Shown piece after piece: positions 8,946 to 16,927 of a stretch of 64,000 nucleotides of DNA. The notes beneath the pieces are model-generated. The model did not search any database. It saw nothing but the letters and a program-made list of their open reading frames with translations, and was not told where the DNA came from. Made by a program: the position numbers and the translations under genes. The stretch's first letter is position 1, and each line of letters begins with the position of its first letter. Source of the stretch: an uncultured Ruminococcus sp. (GTDB lineage: Bacteria; Bacillota; Clostridia; Oscillospirales; Ruminococcaceae); the NCBI RefSeq assembly GCF_947301925.1, contig NZ_CAMYUE010000002.1:254131-318130 (forward strand). The letters are read 5' to 3'.

Positions 8946-9908
8946 TCACATCTTAACAATTTTGATCTCGTTATACTTCATCATATAGATATCATCATCA
9001 TAGCCGCCGATATTCTTTTCATTGGCAATGCCCTTCAGATTATTCAGGATCAGGCTCATATGGTCACAGCCGCTCTCGTAGGCATGAGGATAACCTCCGC
9101 CGAAGCGCGGATTGACCTCGCTGATGTAATACTCGCCTCCGATATCGAAGATATCTATGTCTATCTGACCGCTGTAGCCTGCTTCCTTGGCAAATCTCTC
9201 GATCAGAGCGAACAGCTTGTCGTCCTTGAAGCTTACAGCCTTATCGGTCTCGCCTGCACGCATTTTTATCTTCTTCTTAGTGAATATTGAAACGACCTCT
9301 CCTGAGATCATGTCTATGTATACGTCTGCGCCGATCTCCTGACCGTCAAGGAACTCCTGTATCATCAGGCCCTCCTCATGGTTCATCAGAAGCTCTACCG
9401 TTTCCTTATCATAGACCTTTGATATACTTATAGAGGCAGATCCTCTTGCAGGCTTTACAAAAACAGGGAAAGAGACCTGACCTGCGTCGACTGCTTCAAA
9501 GAATTTCTCCTTGTCTTCCCATGAACGGGCACATTTATACCCGTGAGCCTTGAGCCATTCATACATCTGCATTTTATCAAGCGACATCTCGCACAGCTCA
9601 TAGGAACTACCTATCACTGTGACGCCGGCCTCACGGAACCTTTCGGAATTCTGTGCCAGCAGGCTCAGCTCGGGATCGATCAGGCTCAGGACGCCGCTGA
9701 TATTCTCCTTGCGGCAGATATCCAGAATGATATCCATATAATCCGGATCTGTGATCGACGGTACTATATAATATTTATCCGCTTCATAGATCGCAGGGCC
9801 AAGCTTGCTGGCATCTGTCGCAACGATAGTTCCGATACCGTCAAAGGCCCTTCTGAAATACTGAACGACCTTGTTTCTTGTTCCTGCTGCTAAAATCAAA
9901 AAATTCAT
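8946..9908 (-). CDS. ATP-grasp ligase (carbamoyl-phosphate-synthase-like)
   Basis: A 320-residue ATP-grasp protein. The N-terminal third is a pre-ATP-grasp Rossmann-like domain (MNFLILAAGTRNKVVQYF), the middle carries FPVFVKPARGSAS, the ATP-binding lysine and glycine loop, and the end has the metal-binding EVNPRFGGGYP at about residue 268. Such enzymes join a carboxylate to an amine, thiol or phosphate nucleophile. In capsule loci they can attach amino acids or build amide substituents. The stop overlaps the next gene only at the alternative GTG start, and the start overlaps the PLP-enzyme stop by 4 bases, so translation is coupled. Confidence 0.8.
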   Translation of the reverse strand: MNFLILAAGTRNKVVQYFRRAFDGIGTIVATDASKLGPAIYEADKYYIVPSITDPDYMDIILDICRKENISGVLSLIDPELSLLAQNSERFREAGVTVIGSSYELCEMSLDKMQMYEWLKAHGYKCARSWEDKEKFFEAVDAGQVSFPVFVKPARGSASISISKVYDKETVELLMNHEEGLMIQEFLDGQEIGADVYIDMISGEVVSIFTKKKIKMRAGETDKAVSFKDDKLFALIERFAKEAGYSGQIDIDIFDIGGEYYISEVNPRFGGGYPHAYESGCDHMSLILNNLKGIANEKNIGGYDDDIYMMKYNEIKIVKM

Positions 9909-10816
9909 TCTTTCCTCCTCAGCAAATCAAAAAATAACGGTGTTCCGCCTGTATGGATAAACAAAACGTTCTTTCCGCTGATATTTTTCATATACTCCGT
10001 CATGCCGCGGAATGCCAGACCCGTATATGTGGGGTCGAGGGATATACCGTAGCGCTTCAGGATATCAGTTATCAGAGCCGTTACTTCAGGACTGCCTTTT
10101 CCGTAGCCTGTAACATATTCATCTATAAATACAGTTTTTTTCTGTATCTCATCTTCCGATACACGATCACCCAGATAGGATCTAAGGCTGTCGATGACAA
10201 CGTCACGTCCTCTCGGGTTCTTGCGGGCGATGCTGATACCGATTATTTCACGCTCATCGCCGTTCAGCAGCTGACCTGCCACAAGGCCTGCGTGAGTCGT
10301 ACCTGTTCCCGACGCAAAAAAAATATGATCAAAATGAACGCCCAGTTCCTGCTCCTGCTCCACGATCTCACGGTAGCACTGAACATATGCTTCAGTACCC
10401 GTATTGCCGTGACCGCCGCCCTCGATGAAAAACGGGCGATATCCGTCCTCACGGAGCCTTCTCAGCGTATCCTCGATCGTATCATGTACCTCACTGACAG
10501 GAACGGTTTTCATCTCTGCTCCGAACAGTTCCATCATATAGCTGTTGAAGGTAGGCTCGCTTGCCTCCTCGGGACTGATGATGCAGCATTTAAGACCGCG
10601 CCTACAGCATTCATTTGAAATAACACGGCAATGATTCGAGCTGCTGGATCCGTAGGTCACAACGCAGTTATAGTCGGAAGAATCGATCTCCCTGAAGAAA
10701 AGCTCCGCTTTTCTCGCCTTATTGCCTCCGAAAGAAAAAGGGATAAGATCCTCGCGCTTGATCCAGAGATGATTGCCGCTGTACTCACCCAGATCCTGAA
10801 TGATCGTTTTATTCAT
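9905..10816 (-). CDS. PLP-dependent D-cysteine desulfhydrase / ACC-deaminase family enzyme
   Basis: A 303-residue fold-type II PLP enzyme. The cofactor lysine is Lys33 in FGGNKARK, the same position as in 1-aminocyclopropane-1-carboxylate deaminase, and a YGSSSSNHC loop near residue 77 matches the phosphate/carboxylate-binding site. Known members open or deaminate small D-amino acids. Finding one inside a polysaccharide operon, directly coupled to an ATP-grasp gene, suggests it makes or processes an amino-acid-like substituent of the polymer; this is inference. The start lies 8 bases inside the acetyltransferase gene. Substrate cannot be decided from sequence. Confidence 0.75.
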   Translation of the reverse strand: MNKTIIQDLGEYSGNHLWIKREDLIPFSFGGNKARKAELFFREIDSSDYNCVVTYGSSSSNHCRVISNECCRRGLKCCIISPEEASEPTFNSYMMELFGAEMKTVPVSEVHDTIEDTLRRLREDGYRPFFIEGGGHGNTGTEAYVQCYREIVEQEQELGVHFDHIFFASGTGTTHAGLVAGQLLNGDEREIIGISIARKNPRGRDVVIDSLRSYLGDRVSEDEIQKKTVFIDEYVTGYGKGSPEVTALITDILKRYGISLDPTYTGLAFRGMTEYMKNISGKNVLFIHTGGTPLFFDLLRRKE

Positions 10817-11330
10817 AGTGCCATTCCTCTCTCAGACAGCCGTAAACATAACGGTCAGCAAGCTTGCCGTGAGATAGGATATCCTGTCTTACAAGCCCCT
10901 CCTTCACAAAGCCTATCTTCTCGAAAAGGCCCTGTGCAGCCGTATTATCGGCTTCGGTATAGAGGTATATACGGTTGAGGCCAAGCACTTCAAAACCGTA
11001 TTTCAAAAGAAGCAGACTTGCCTTCTTGGCAATTCCCTTTCCCTTATACGCTACCTCGCCCATGGCGATGTAGTATTCTGCCTTGCTGTTCTTTCTGTCA
11101 ATGCTTAGCAGCCCTATGGTGCCCACAGGTACGCCGTCAGCAAGTATAGTTGCGTCATAGCGTGACTCATCGCCGATATGACTGTCGAACCATTTCTCCG
11201 TGCCCTCAACGCTGATAGGGATATCATAGTGAAGGAAACGGTTATTCTCCGAGCAGTTGATCCATTCAACCTTTTTAGGGATATCCTCCCTCTCAAACTT
11301 ACGGATTTCTACTGTCACGTCTTGCCACAT
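10809..11330 (-). CDS. GNAT family N-acetyltransferase
   Basis: A 173-residue RimJ/RimL-type acetyltransferase with the acetyl-CoA loop around YKGKGIAKKAS (about residues 95-105) and the C-terminal NRIYLYTEADNTAAQGLFEKIGF pattern split between two helices. With the DegT aminotransferase and PglC-type transferase that precede it, it could acetylate the 4-amino group of a UDP-amino sugar, the job done by GNAT enzymes such as PseH in other pathways. The start overlaps the sugar-transferase gene by 32 bases, and an AGGAAG site lies just ahead of it. Substrate is inferred from neighbours only. Confidence 0.8.
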   Translation of the reverse strand: MWQDVTVEIRKFEREDIPKKVEWINCSENNRFLHYDIPISVEGTEKWFDSHIGDESRYDATILADGVPVGTIGLLSIDRKNSKAEYYIAMGEVAYKGKGIAKKASLLLLKYGFEVLGLNRIYLYTEADNTAAQGLFEKIGFVKEGLVRQDILSHGKLADRYVYGCLREEWHYE

Positions 11331-11925
11331 CCAATCTTCCTGCCTTGATCTCGCTTCCCACGAGGATATCCGATCTCTTAACGACCTTGAGAACAGTCAT
11401 CATGATCACCTTGATATCCATTGCAAGCGAAATATTATCAACATATTCGATATCGTATCTGAATCTTTCTTCCCAGCTGCCTATGGCATTTCTGCCGTTG
11501 ACCTGAGCCCATCCGGTCAGTCCGGGTCTTACCAGATGGCGGCGTCTCTCGTTCTTTTTATAATACGGGAGATATTCCACCAGCAGCGGTCTGGGGCCCA
11601 CTATGGACATATCGCCGCTGAGGATATTGAAGAGCTCGGGGAGCTCGTCCAGGCTGGTGCTCCTGAGCCATCTTCCGTAGGCAGTGATCCTTTTATCATC
11701 GGGAAGCAGCTTACCGTGCTTGTCCTTCTTGTTGTTCATAGTCCTGAACTTGACAAGCTTGAATATCTTCTCGCGTTTTCCGGGGCGTTCCTGTGTGAAG
11801 AAGGGATTTCCGCCCATAGCAACAGCTCCGACAACAGTCAGGACAATAAGTATGGGTGAAAGGACAATTATCGCTCCCAGTGAAAGAACGAAGTCGAACA
11901 CTCTCTTGAAACACTTAGCATACAT
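11299..11925 (-). CDS. Undecaprenyl-phosphate sugar-1-phosphate transferase (PglC/WcaJ C-domain type)
   Basis: This 208-residue priming enzyme moves a sugar-1-phosphate from a UDP-sugar onto undecaprenyl phosphate, starting each repeat unit at the membrane. It has one N-terminal hydrophobic hairpin and the family blocks FKLVKFRTM, DELPELFNILSGDMSIVGP and RPGLTGWAQVNGRN. The short form matches PglC rather than the large WbaP proteins. The aminotransferase stop and this ATG share one base (TAATG), so the two are coupled. With that aminotransferase, the primer may be a bacillosamine-like diamino sugar. Confidence 0.9.
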   Translation of the reverse strand: MYAKCFKRVFDFVLSLGAIIVLSPILIVLTVVGAVAMGGNPFFTQERPGKREKIFKLVKFRTMNNKKDKHGKLLPDDKRITAYGRWLRSTSLDELPELFNILSGDMSIVGPRPLLVEYLPYYKKNERRRHLVRPGLTGWAQVNGRNAIGSWEERFRYDIEYVDNISLAMDIKVIMMTVLKVVKRSDILVGSEIKAGRLDVARRDSRNP

Positions 11926-13211
11926 TATTCAAAACAACTCCTGATAAGTTCTATTATGATATCCTGCTGTTCGGGTGTCATCTTGTTATCGCTGGGGAGA
12001 CACAGGCCCCTTTCAAATATATCAGCACCCACATCAGCTGCCTCGCCCAGATCAATGTAAGCGTTGGACTGGCCTCTGCCGTTTCCGTTTGCGGTAACGA
12101 AGCTGTTCATGCGGTAAACGGGCTGCATATGCATAGGCTTCCATATGGGACGTCCCTCGGCATTGAAGGAAGCCAGGGTTTCCAGTATCTCGGTAGGGCA
12201 GCTCTTTCCCTTTTCGGGGATATAGAGAGCCTTATCGTCGCTGCGAACCTGTCTGCACATTGCGTCCTTATCTACGAGAAGGCAGCTGAGCCAGAAATTA
12301 GGCGAGCTGTTCTTTTCGTCAAAGGGGTTCATGGATACGGGAAGTCCTTTGAGGCCTTCCTTATAGCGCTCGTATATAGCCTTTTTCTGAGCGATATGCT
12401 CGTCCAGATAGTTCATCTGTCCGCGGATTATGCCTGCGATGATATTGGACATACGGTAATTGTAGCCGATCTCCTCATGCTGATACCAGGGTGCAGCCTC
12501 TCTGGACTGAGTGGACCATTTGCGCACCTTATCGGCGTCTTCCTTGCTGTCGGTAAGGAACATACCGCCTGACGAACCTGTGATTATCTTGTTTCCGTTG
12601 AAGCTGATGGCGCTGTAATCGCCGAAGCAGCCTGTTTCTCTGCCCTTATATGTAGCTCCGAAGGATTCGGCGGCGTCCTCGACTATGAGTGCGCCGTGCT
12701 TATCGCATACAGCGCGGATCTCGTCGATCTTTGCGGGAACACCGTAGAGATGAACGAGTATCACCAGCTTTACATCGGGATAGAGCTCAAAAGCCTTTTC
12801 CAGAGCCTCGGGGCTCATATTCCATGTATCTCTCTCCGTATCAATAAAAACGGCCTCACCGTCCTCATAGGCAACGGGATTGATCGTAGCGTCAAAGGTC
12901 ATGTCCGCACAGAAAACCTTGTGTCCCTGGAGGGTGCCGCAGTTGGGTCTGGGCTGTCCGTAGAGCTTTTCGCCCGCAAGCTTTGTAGCGAGGTGGAGAG
13001 ACGCCGTTCCGCATGAAAGAGCAACAGCATACTTTACGCCTGCATACTCGGCAGCAAGCTTTTCGGCTTCATTGACATTGTCACCCGCCGTGGTGATCCA
13101 GTTCTTCTCGAATGCGTCATTGACCCACTTCTGCTCGTCACCGTGCATAGTAGGAGATGAAAGCCATACTTTTTCCTTGAAAGGGATAATATTGCTTTTG
13201 TTTACAAACAT
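11925..13211 (-). CDS. DegT/DnrJ/EryC1 sugar aminotransferase (PglE-like)
   Basis: A 428-residue PLP enzyme of fold type I that aminates a keto-sugar nucleotide. The PLP lysine is in SFNGNKIITG near residue 205, with VEDAAESFGA supplying the cofactor-contacting aspartate upstream. It resembles UDP-4-amino-4,6-dideoxy-N-acetylglucosamine transaminases. It is the first gene of the polysaccharide operon, with AGAAGGT ahead of the start and a strong promoter about 120 bases upstream. No 4,6-dehydratase is visible; it may lie beyond the left edge or elsewhere in the genome. Confidence 0.9.
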   Translation of the reverse strand: MFVNKSNIIPFKEKVWLSSPTMHGDEQKWVNDAFEKNWITTAGDNVNEAEKLAAEYAGVKYAVALSCGTASLHLATKLAGEKLYGQPRPNCGTLQGHKVFCADMTFDATINPVAYEDGEAVFIDTERDTWNMSPEALEKAFELYPDVKLVILVHLYGVPAKIDEIRAVCDKHGALIVEDAAESFGATYKGRETGCFGDYSAISFNGNKIITGSSGGMFLTDSKEDADKVRKWSTQSREAAPWYQHEEIGYNYRMSNIIAGIIRGQMNYLDEHIAQKKAIYERYKEGLKGLPVSMNPFDEKNSSPNFWLSCLLVDKDAMCRQVRSDDKALYIPEKGKSCPTEILETLASFNAEGRPIWKPMHMQPVYRMNSFVTANGNGRGQSNAYIDLGEAADVGADIFERGLCLPSDNKMTPEQQDIIIELIRSCFE

Positions 13212-13333
13212 CGGATTACCTTCTTAAATAATATTTTATGTCAGTCCCGCGAAGCAGAGCCTTCTGAAGGACATGACTATCAACCATCTATTTAACTATA
13301 TAATTTTACTTATAGTTATACAGTCACAAATAT

Positions 13334-13362
13334 ATTATACTATCTATCCGCCGAAAAATCAA
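13334..13362 (-). promoter_or_regulatory. Sigma-A promoter of polysaccharide operon
   Basis: On the minus strand TTGATT (13362-13357), 17 bases, then TATAAT (13339-13334). It gives a leader of about 115 bases before the aminotransferase gene and could drive the whole 13-kb operon. Confidence 0.7.
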
Positions 13363-13641
13363 TACCCAAAATGTGGAGCATATGGTTTTTTGGAAAAATT
13401 CGTCAAAATAGACAAGTATTGAAATGATACATTATAAATGGAGTGTTTTATGCTGCCGGAGCCTGTTTGCAGAGGAACAAAAGTATACATAATGTATAAT
13501 CCGTTATTTCATTACAGCCTCTTTCGGTCATCACAGCTGCGGAGAGCAGTTCCTGCCGGCGGACTTAACTGCCGCAGACGAGGTGCGTCCCGTGAAAACA
13601 CCGCAGTCTTAAACAGAAAAAATTTACAATTTGTCCATATA

Positions 13642-13669
13642 TTGTCTCCGCAAAATATTATAATATAAT
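13642..13669 (+). promoter_or_regulatory. Promoter of DUF3592 gene
   Basis: TTGTCT (13642-13647), 16 bases, TATAAT (13664-13669) within an AT-rich stretch; the start codon follows about 48 bases later. Confidence 0.5.
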
Positions 13670-13716
13670 TATAGCGGGCAAAACCGCCATTACATTCACA
13701 GGGGGGGAGATCATCC

Positions 13717-14277
13717 ATGACAGTATGGCCTGTATTTTTAACTGCGGGAGCGTTAGTGCTCTTTCTCGGAATAGGTTTTATAGTCCTTTTCAACTATCTA
13801 TATATTCAAAAGCCCAGGTACAGGAGCGAACACTATACAGCCACCGTCACAGGCACGGTTAAGGGGAGATCCAACTTCATCAGCAACGATATCTTCGTAC
13901 CGCTGGTAGAATATGAGGTGAACGGCCAGACCTACAAGGTGGCAGGTCCCCGATTCGCAGGCATCGTAAGCAAATCCATCGACATTGCAGGCATGGAAAT
14001 AGCCAAAGAAAAGAGCAACATACCTCTCACAGGTGAGCTTCCGCTGGTAGTGCATACCTCGAGCGGCATATCGGCTGCACAGGCTGCAATGGACGAGAGA
14101 TACCCCACAGGCAAGCAGGTCACCGTATACTACGATCCTGACTGCCCGAAGAACGCTTTCGTTGAGCGCGACGCTCCCGTTTCCAGGTCCCTGACCTCTG
14201 TTCTTATCGGCATATCTGCTGCGATAGCGGTCCTCGGCATAGTTTTTATAGTAATAGCTCTTATCAGCGCGATCTGA
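13717..14277 (+). CDS. DUF3592-like membrane protein
   Basis: A 186-residue protein with one N-terminal and one C-terminal transmembrane helix (about residues 7-28 and 160-183) flanking an extracytoplasmic domain. The domain has the pattern of DUF3592: VPLVEYEVNGQTY near residue 68 and VTVYYDPDCPKNAF near 137. No function is established for the family. The start has a GGGGGGAG ribosome site. A strong terminator ends the unit at 14350, so this is a single-gene transcript, separate from the operon that follows. Confidence 0.7.
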   Translation: MTVWPVFLTAGALVLFLGIGFIVLFNYLYIQKPRYRSEHYTATVTGTVKGRSNFISNDIFVPLVEYEVNGQTYKVAGPRFAGIVSKSIDIAGMEIAKEKSNIPLTGELPLVVHTSSGISAAQAAMDERYPTGKQVTVYYDPDCPKNAFVERDAPVSRSLTSVLIGISAAIAVLGIVFIVIALISAI

Positions 14278-14316
14278 TGTATCCGCTGAAGCTAAAAACG
14301 TGAATATAAAGCTTAC

Positions 14317-14350
14317 AAATGGCAGTCCGTTCAAGGGCTGCCATTTTTCT
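14317..14350 (+). terminator. Rho-independent terminator after DUF3592 gene
   Basis: A 12-bp stem (14317-14328 with 14335-14346, one G-T pair) and 6-base loop, followed by a T-rich tract. Confidence 0.9.
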
Positions 14351-14351
14351 G

Positions 14352-14380
14352 TTGTTTTTTCGTAAGGAATGTGATATAAT
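14352..14380 (+). promoter_or_regulatory. Promoter of lipoprotein-PqqD-kinase-exporter operon
   Basis: TTGTTT (14352-14357), 17 bases, TATAAT (14375-14380). The lipoprotein start codon follows 30 bases later. Confidence 0.65.
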
Positions 14381-14410
14381 ATTTTTATATGAACTTTAAA
14401 GGAGATCATC

Positions 14411-14806
14411 ATGAAAAGAATAATACCGATATTTTTTGCCGCAGCTCTTATTCTTGCAGGCTGTAAGGACGACAAGGCCACAGGTTCGGGAAGCAGCTCT
14501 GCCCCCGTGACCACCACAGCCGCACAGACAACTGCGGATAATACCCAAGCAGCTGCCACCACCACAGCAGCCGAAGCAGTCACCACCACAGCATCGGCAG
14601 CAACGACTTCAACTGCGGAGGCCTCTGCCGACGCAGGCACCACAGCCGCAACAGCAGCAGCCACCACTTCAGCCACGGCTGATGACGGCGGGATCATACC
14701 TCCCGAGGCAAACGAAGCTCCTGCGGAAAGAGAGCTGGAATATCCCGCAACCGACCCCAACGACGAGGACGCTCCCATAGAGCTGCCGCTGATACCCATA
14801 ACCTGA
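14411..14806 (+). CDS. Small Thr/Ala-rich lipoprotein, first gene of the PqqD operon
   Basis: A 131-residue protein with a signal peptide ending in the lipobox LILAGC (Cys about residue 17). The middle is a low-complexity linker of Thr, Ala and Ser (repeated TTTA-like units), and the end is acidic and proline-rich, finishing PIELPLIPIT. No enzyme domain is present. AAAGGAG precedes the start. The next gene, a PqqD-type protein, begins 18 bases after its stop, so the two are very likely co-transcribed. It may be a surface anchor or spacer, or the substrate of the downstream enzymes; neither can be shown here. Confidence 0.7.
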   Translation: MKRIIPIFFAAALILAGCKDDKATGSGSSSAPVTTTAAQTTADNTQAAATTTAAEAVTTTASAATTSTAEASADAGTTAATAAATTSATADDGGIIPPEANEAPAERELEYPATDPNDEDAPIELPLIPIT

Positions 14807-14824
14807 TAGAAAGAGAGTGTAATC

Positions 14825-15085
14825 ATGAGACTTGATCCAAGATTTCTCACCCACGAATCCAAGGGCGAGCACATAACCGTATCCACCAGCGGTACGTCCT
14901 TCAGCGGTCTTATCCGCAGCAACTCCACCGCAGCCTTCATCATCGAGTGCCTGAAGACCGACACCACAGAGGCTGCCATCGTTGACAAGCTGCTGGAGAA
15001 ATACGACGTTGACCGCGCCGTTGTCGAAAAGGACACCACGGCAGTAATAGCCAAGCTCCGCTCCATAGGAGCCATAGAAGAATGA
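14825..15085 (+). CDS. PqqD-family protein (RiPP recognition element)
   Basis: An 86-residue protein with the small winged-helix fold pattern of PqqD: an N-terminal beta segment (VSTSGTSFSGLIRSN), then SNSTAAFIIECL, and a C-terminal helical half ending in LRSIGAIEE. PqqD-like domains bind the leader of a precursor peptide and present it to modifying enzymes. Its 3' end overlaps the nucleotidyltransferase start by 4 bases. The presence of an RRE next to a kinase and an exporter points to peptide maturation. The family call is good; the peptide it would bind is not recognised. Confidence 0.75.
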   Translation: MRLDPRFLTHESKGEHITVSTSGTSFSGLIRSNSTAAFIIECLKTDTTEAAIVDKLLEKYDVDRAVVEKDTTAVIAKLRSIGAIEE

Positions 15086-16215
15086 ACGCCGAGCGCAGGG
15101 ATCTGATATACCTGCTCTCCTGTGCCGTTAATTCCATTGTTCCCGACAAAGAAAGAGTCGAGGCCATGGATCTCGGCAAGCTCTATGAGCTCTGCAAGCT
15201 GCACACTCTCAGGGGAACGGTGTTCACCGCACTGAACAGCGCAGGGATACAGCATGAAGGCTTCTCCGCTGCCTATAACAATGCGGTGAGAAAGAACATT
15301 ATCCTCGATTCGGAGCGCGGAGCCATAACCGCCGAAATGGAAAAACAGGGCATATGGTATCTGCCACTGAAGGGCGCCGTGCTGAAGGAGCTCTACCCCA
15401 AAACCGGTATGCGTGAGATGTCCGACAACGACATACTCTACGACTCATCAAGGCAGAACGACCTCAAGGAGATAATGCTTGCAAGAGGATATACCGCCGA
15501 GAGCGTGGGCAAGAGCTACACCGACGAATACAAGAAGCCTCCCGTGCTCAACATGGAGATGCACACCTCTCTGTTCGTGTACGGACAGAATGAAAAACTT
15601 TTCCGTTACTATGAGGACATGAGCCGTCTCATGAAGCCCGACGAGGACAGCAGATACGGCCGTCATTTCTCCGACGAGGACTTCTACGTCTATATGACCG
15701 CTCACGAATACCGCCATCACAACGGCGGCGGCACGGGTATACGCTCGCTGGTGGACTGCTATGTCTTTATGAAGGCCATGGAAGGAAAGCTGGACAGAGG
15801 CTATATCGAGGAGCAGCTGAAGCAGCTGGGCATTGCCGATTACGAAAAGCAGCGCCTCGAACTCTCCATGAAGCTGTTCTCCTCAGCGGAGGAGCCCGTC
15901 CTCACCGGGGACGAGGAGGCAGAGCTGGAAAAATACCTTGTATTCGGCACATACGGCACCGTTGAAAACGTTGGCACCAACAGCGTCAGGAAGTACATCG
16001 AGAAGTCGGGAAGGGGCTCAAAGGCAGGCTTCATAAGAGCAAGACTGTTCCCCGACCTTGAATTCATGAAGCATCACTATCCCTTTTTCTACAAAACGAA
16101 GGTACTGCTCCCTGTGGCATACGTCTGGCGCTGGATAAAGGGAATATTCACAAGGCCCGAAAAACTCAGGGCAGAGATGAAGGCACTGAAGAAATATGAT
16201 AACAAGAAACTATAA
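15082..16215 (+). CDS. Nucleotidyltransferase-family protein (NTP_transf_5 type)
   Basis: A 377-residue protein of the uncharacterised nucleotidyltransferase family often found with PqqD and lasso-peptide kinases. Residues 95-107 (PLKGAVLKELYP region) and REMSDNDIL at 111-119 form the fold's active site, with Asp115 and Asp117 as probable metal ligands. A conserved-looking EYRHHNGG segment follows near residue 210. It would be cytoplasmic and could modify a peptide or small molecule with a nucleotide, but no activity is proven for the family. It overlaps the preceding gene by 4 bases and the next by 20. Confidence 0.7.
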   Translation: MNAERRDLIYLLSCAVNSIVPDKERVEAMDLGKLYELCKLHTLRGTVFTALNSAGIQHEGFSAAYNNAVRKNIILDSERGAITAEMEKQGIWYLPLKGAVLKELYPKTGMREMSDNDILYDSSRQNDLKEIMLARGYTAESVGKSYTDEYKKPPVLNMEMHTSLFVYGQNEKLFRYYEDMSRLMKPDEDSRYGRHFSDEDFYVYMTAHEYRHHNGGGTGIRSLVDCYVFMKAMEGKLDRGYIEEQLKQLGIADYEKQRLELSMKLFSSAEEPVLTGDEEAELEKYLVFGTYGTVENVGTNSVRKYIEKSGRGSKAGFIRARLFPDLEFMKHHYPFFYKTKVLLPVAYVWRWIKGIFTRPEKLRAEMKALKKYDNKKL

Positions 16216-16927
16216 GATAGCGGACAGAGTGGTGAAGATAAGCTCTGTGTACGACGATGTCCACACATACTGCCGGGACTATGCCACCGACGAGCCCGCC
16301 GACTATTCCGTTGTGACCTCTCAGGAGGACATTGAATTTGAGCGCATGAAGTCGCGCAGGGAAGAAGAGCTGGAGGGCATACCAGTCCACAGCTTCTCAG
16401 ACGGCTATCTGGAGGAGCTTGCGGTATACCGCCGCATAGCCAAAGAGATGATAGACCATGACACTATCCTCTTTCACGGCTCGGTCATAGCCGTTGACGG
16501 AGAGGGCTTCCTGTTCACCGCAAAGTCGGGCACAGGCAAATCCACCCACACAAGGCTTTGGCGTGAATACTTCGGCGAACGCGCAGTAATGGTCAACGAC
16601 GACAAGCCCCTTTTAAAAATCGGAGAATGCGGCGTCACCGCCTACGGTACTCCCTACAGCGGCAAGCACCGTCTCGGGGCAAATATCTCCGTTCCGCTGA
16701 AGGCCATCTGCATACTCACAAGGGCGGAACAGAACCATATTGAGCGGATATCCCGCGAGGAGGCCTACCCTATGCTCTTACAGCAGGTCTACCGTCCCGC
16801 GGATATGCTGAAAATGAGCAGTACCCTTTCTCTGGTGGACAGACTGGCCGACAACGTCAGGCTGTACCGTCTGGGCTGCAACATGGATATAGAGGCGGCA
16901 AAGGTCGCCTATGAGGGCATGAGATGA
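16196..16927 (+). CDS. HPr-kinase-like peptide kinase
   Basis: A 243-residue protein with a C-terminal HPr kinase-like domain: FHGSVIAVDGEGFLF leads to the P-loop AKSGTGKST at about residues 105-114, followed by NDDKPLL. It lacks the N-terminal domain and length (about 310) of true HPr kinase. Relatives in paeninodin-type lasso clusters phosphorylate a serine of the precursor, so a peptide kinase role is plausible. The start overlaps the nucleotidyltransferase gene by 20 bases with little independent ribosome site, which implies coupling. Substrate is unknown. Confidence 0.75.
   Translation: MITRNYKIADRVVKISSVYDDVHTYCRDYATDEPADYSVVTSQEDIEFERMKSRREEELEGIPVHSFSDGYLEELAVYRRIAKEMIDHDTILFHGSVIAVDGEGFLFTAKSGTGKSTHTRLWREYFGERAVMVNDDKPLLKIGECGVTAYGTPYSGKHRLGANISVPLKAICILTRAEQNHIERISREEAYPMLLQQVYRPADMLKMSSTLSLVDRLADNVRLYRLGCNMDIEAAKVAYEGMR

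Larger units (their letters stand above)
13212..13716. other. Divergent intergenic region, 505 bases
   Basis: This AT-rich region separates the leftward polysaccharide operon from the rightward genes. It holds the two promoters listed separately. Short open frames occur (for example 13438-13668) but have no ribosome site or recognisable protein character, so nothing else is called. Confidence 0.6.

Noticed and set aside
13438-13668. A 76-codon ORF in the divergent region as a peptide gene
   Set aside because: It has no ribosome site, an unusual Arg/Cys-rich composition and overlaps the downstream promoter.
13798-15255. A 485-codon open frame on the minus strand
   Set aside because: It spans three plus-strand genes, a terminator and a promoter, and translates to Ala/Val/Ser low complexity, as expected of the strand opposite Thr/Ala-rich codons.
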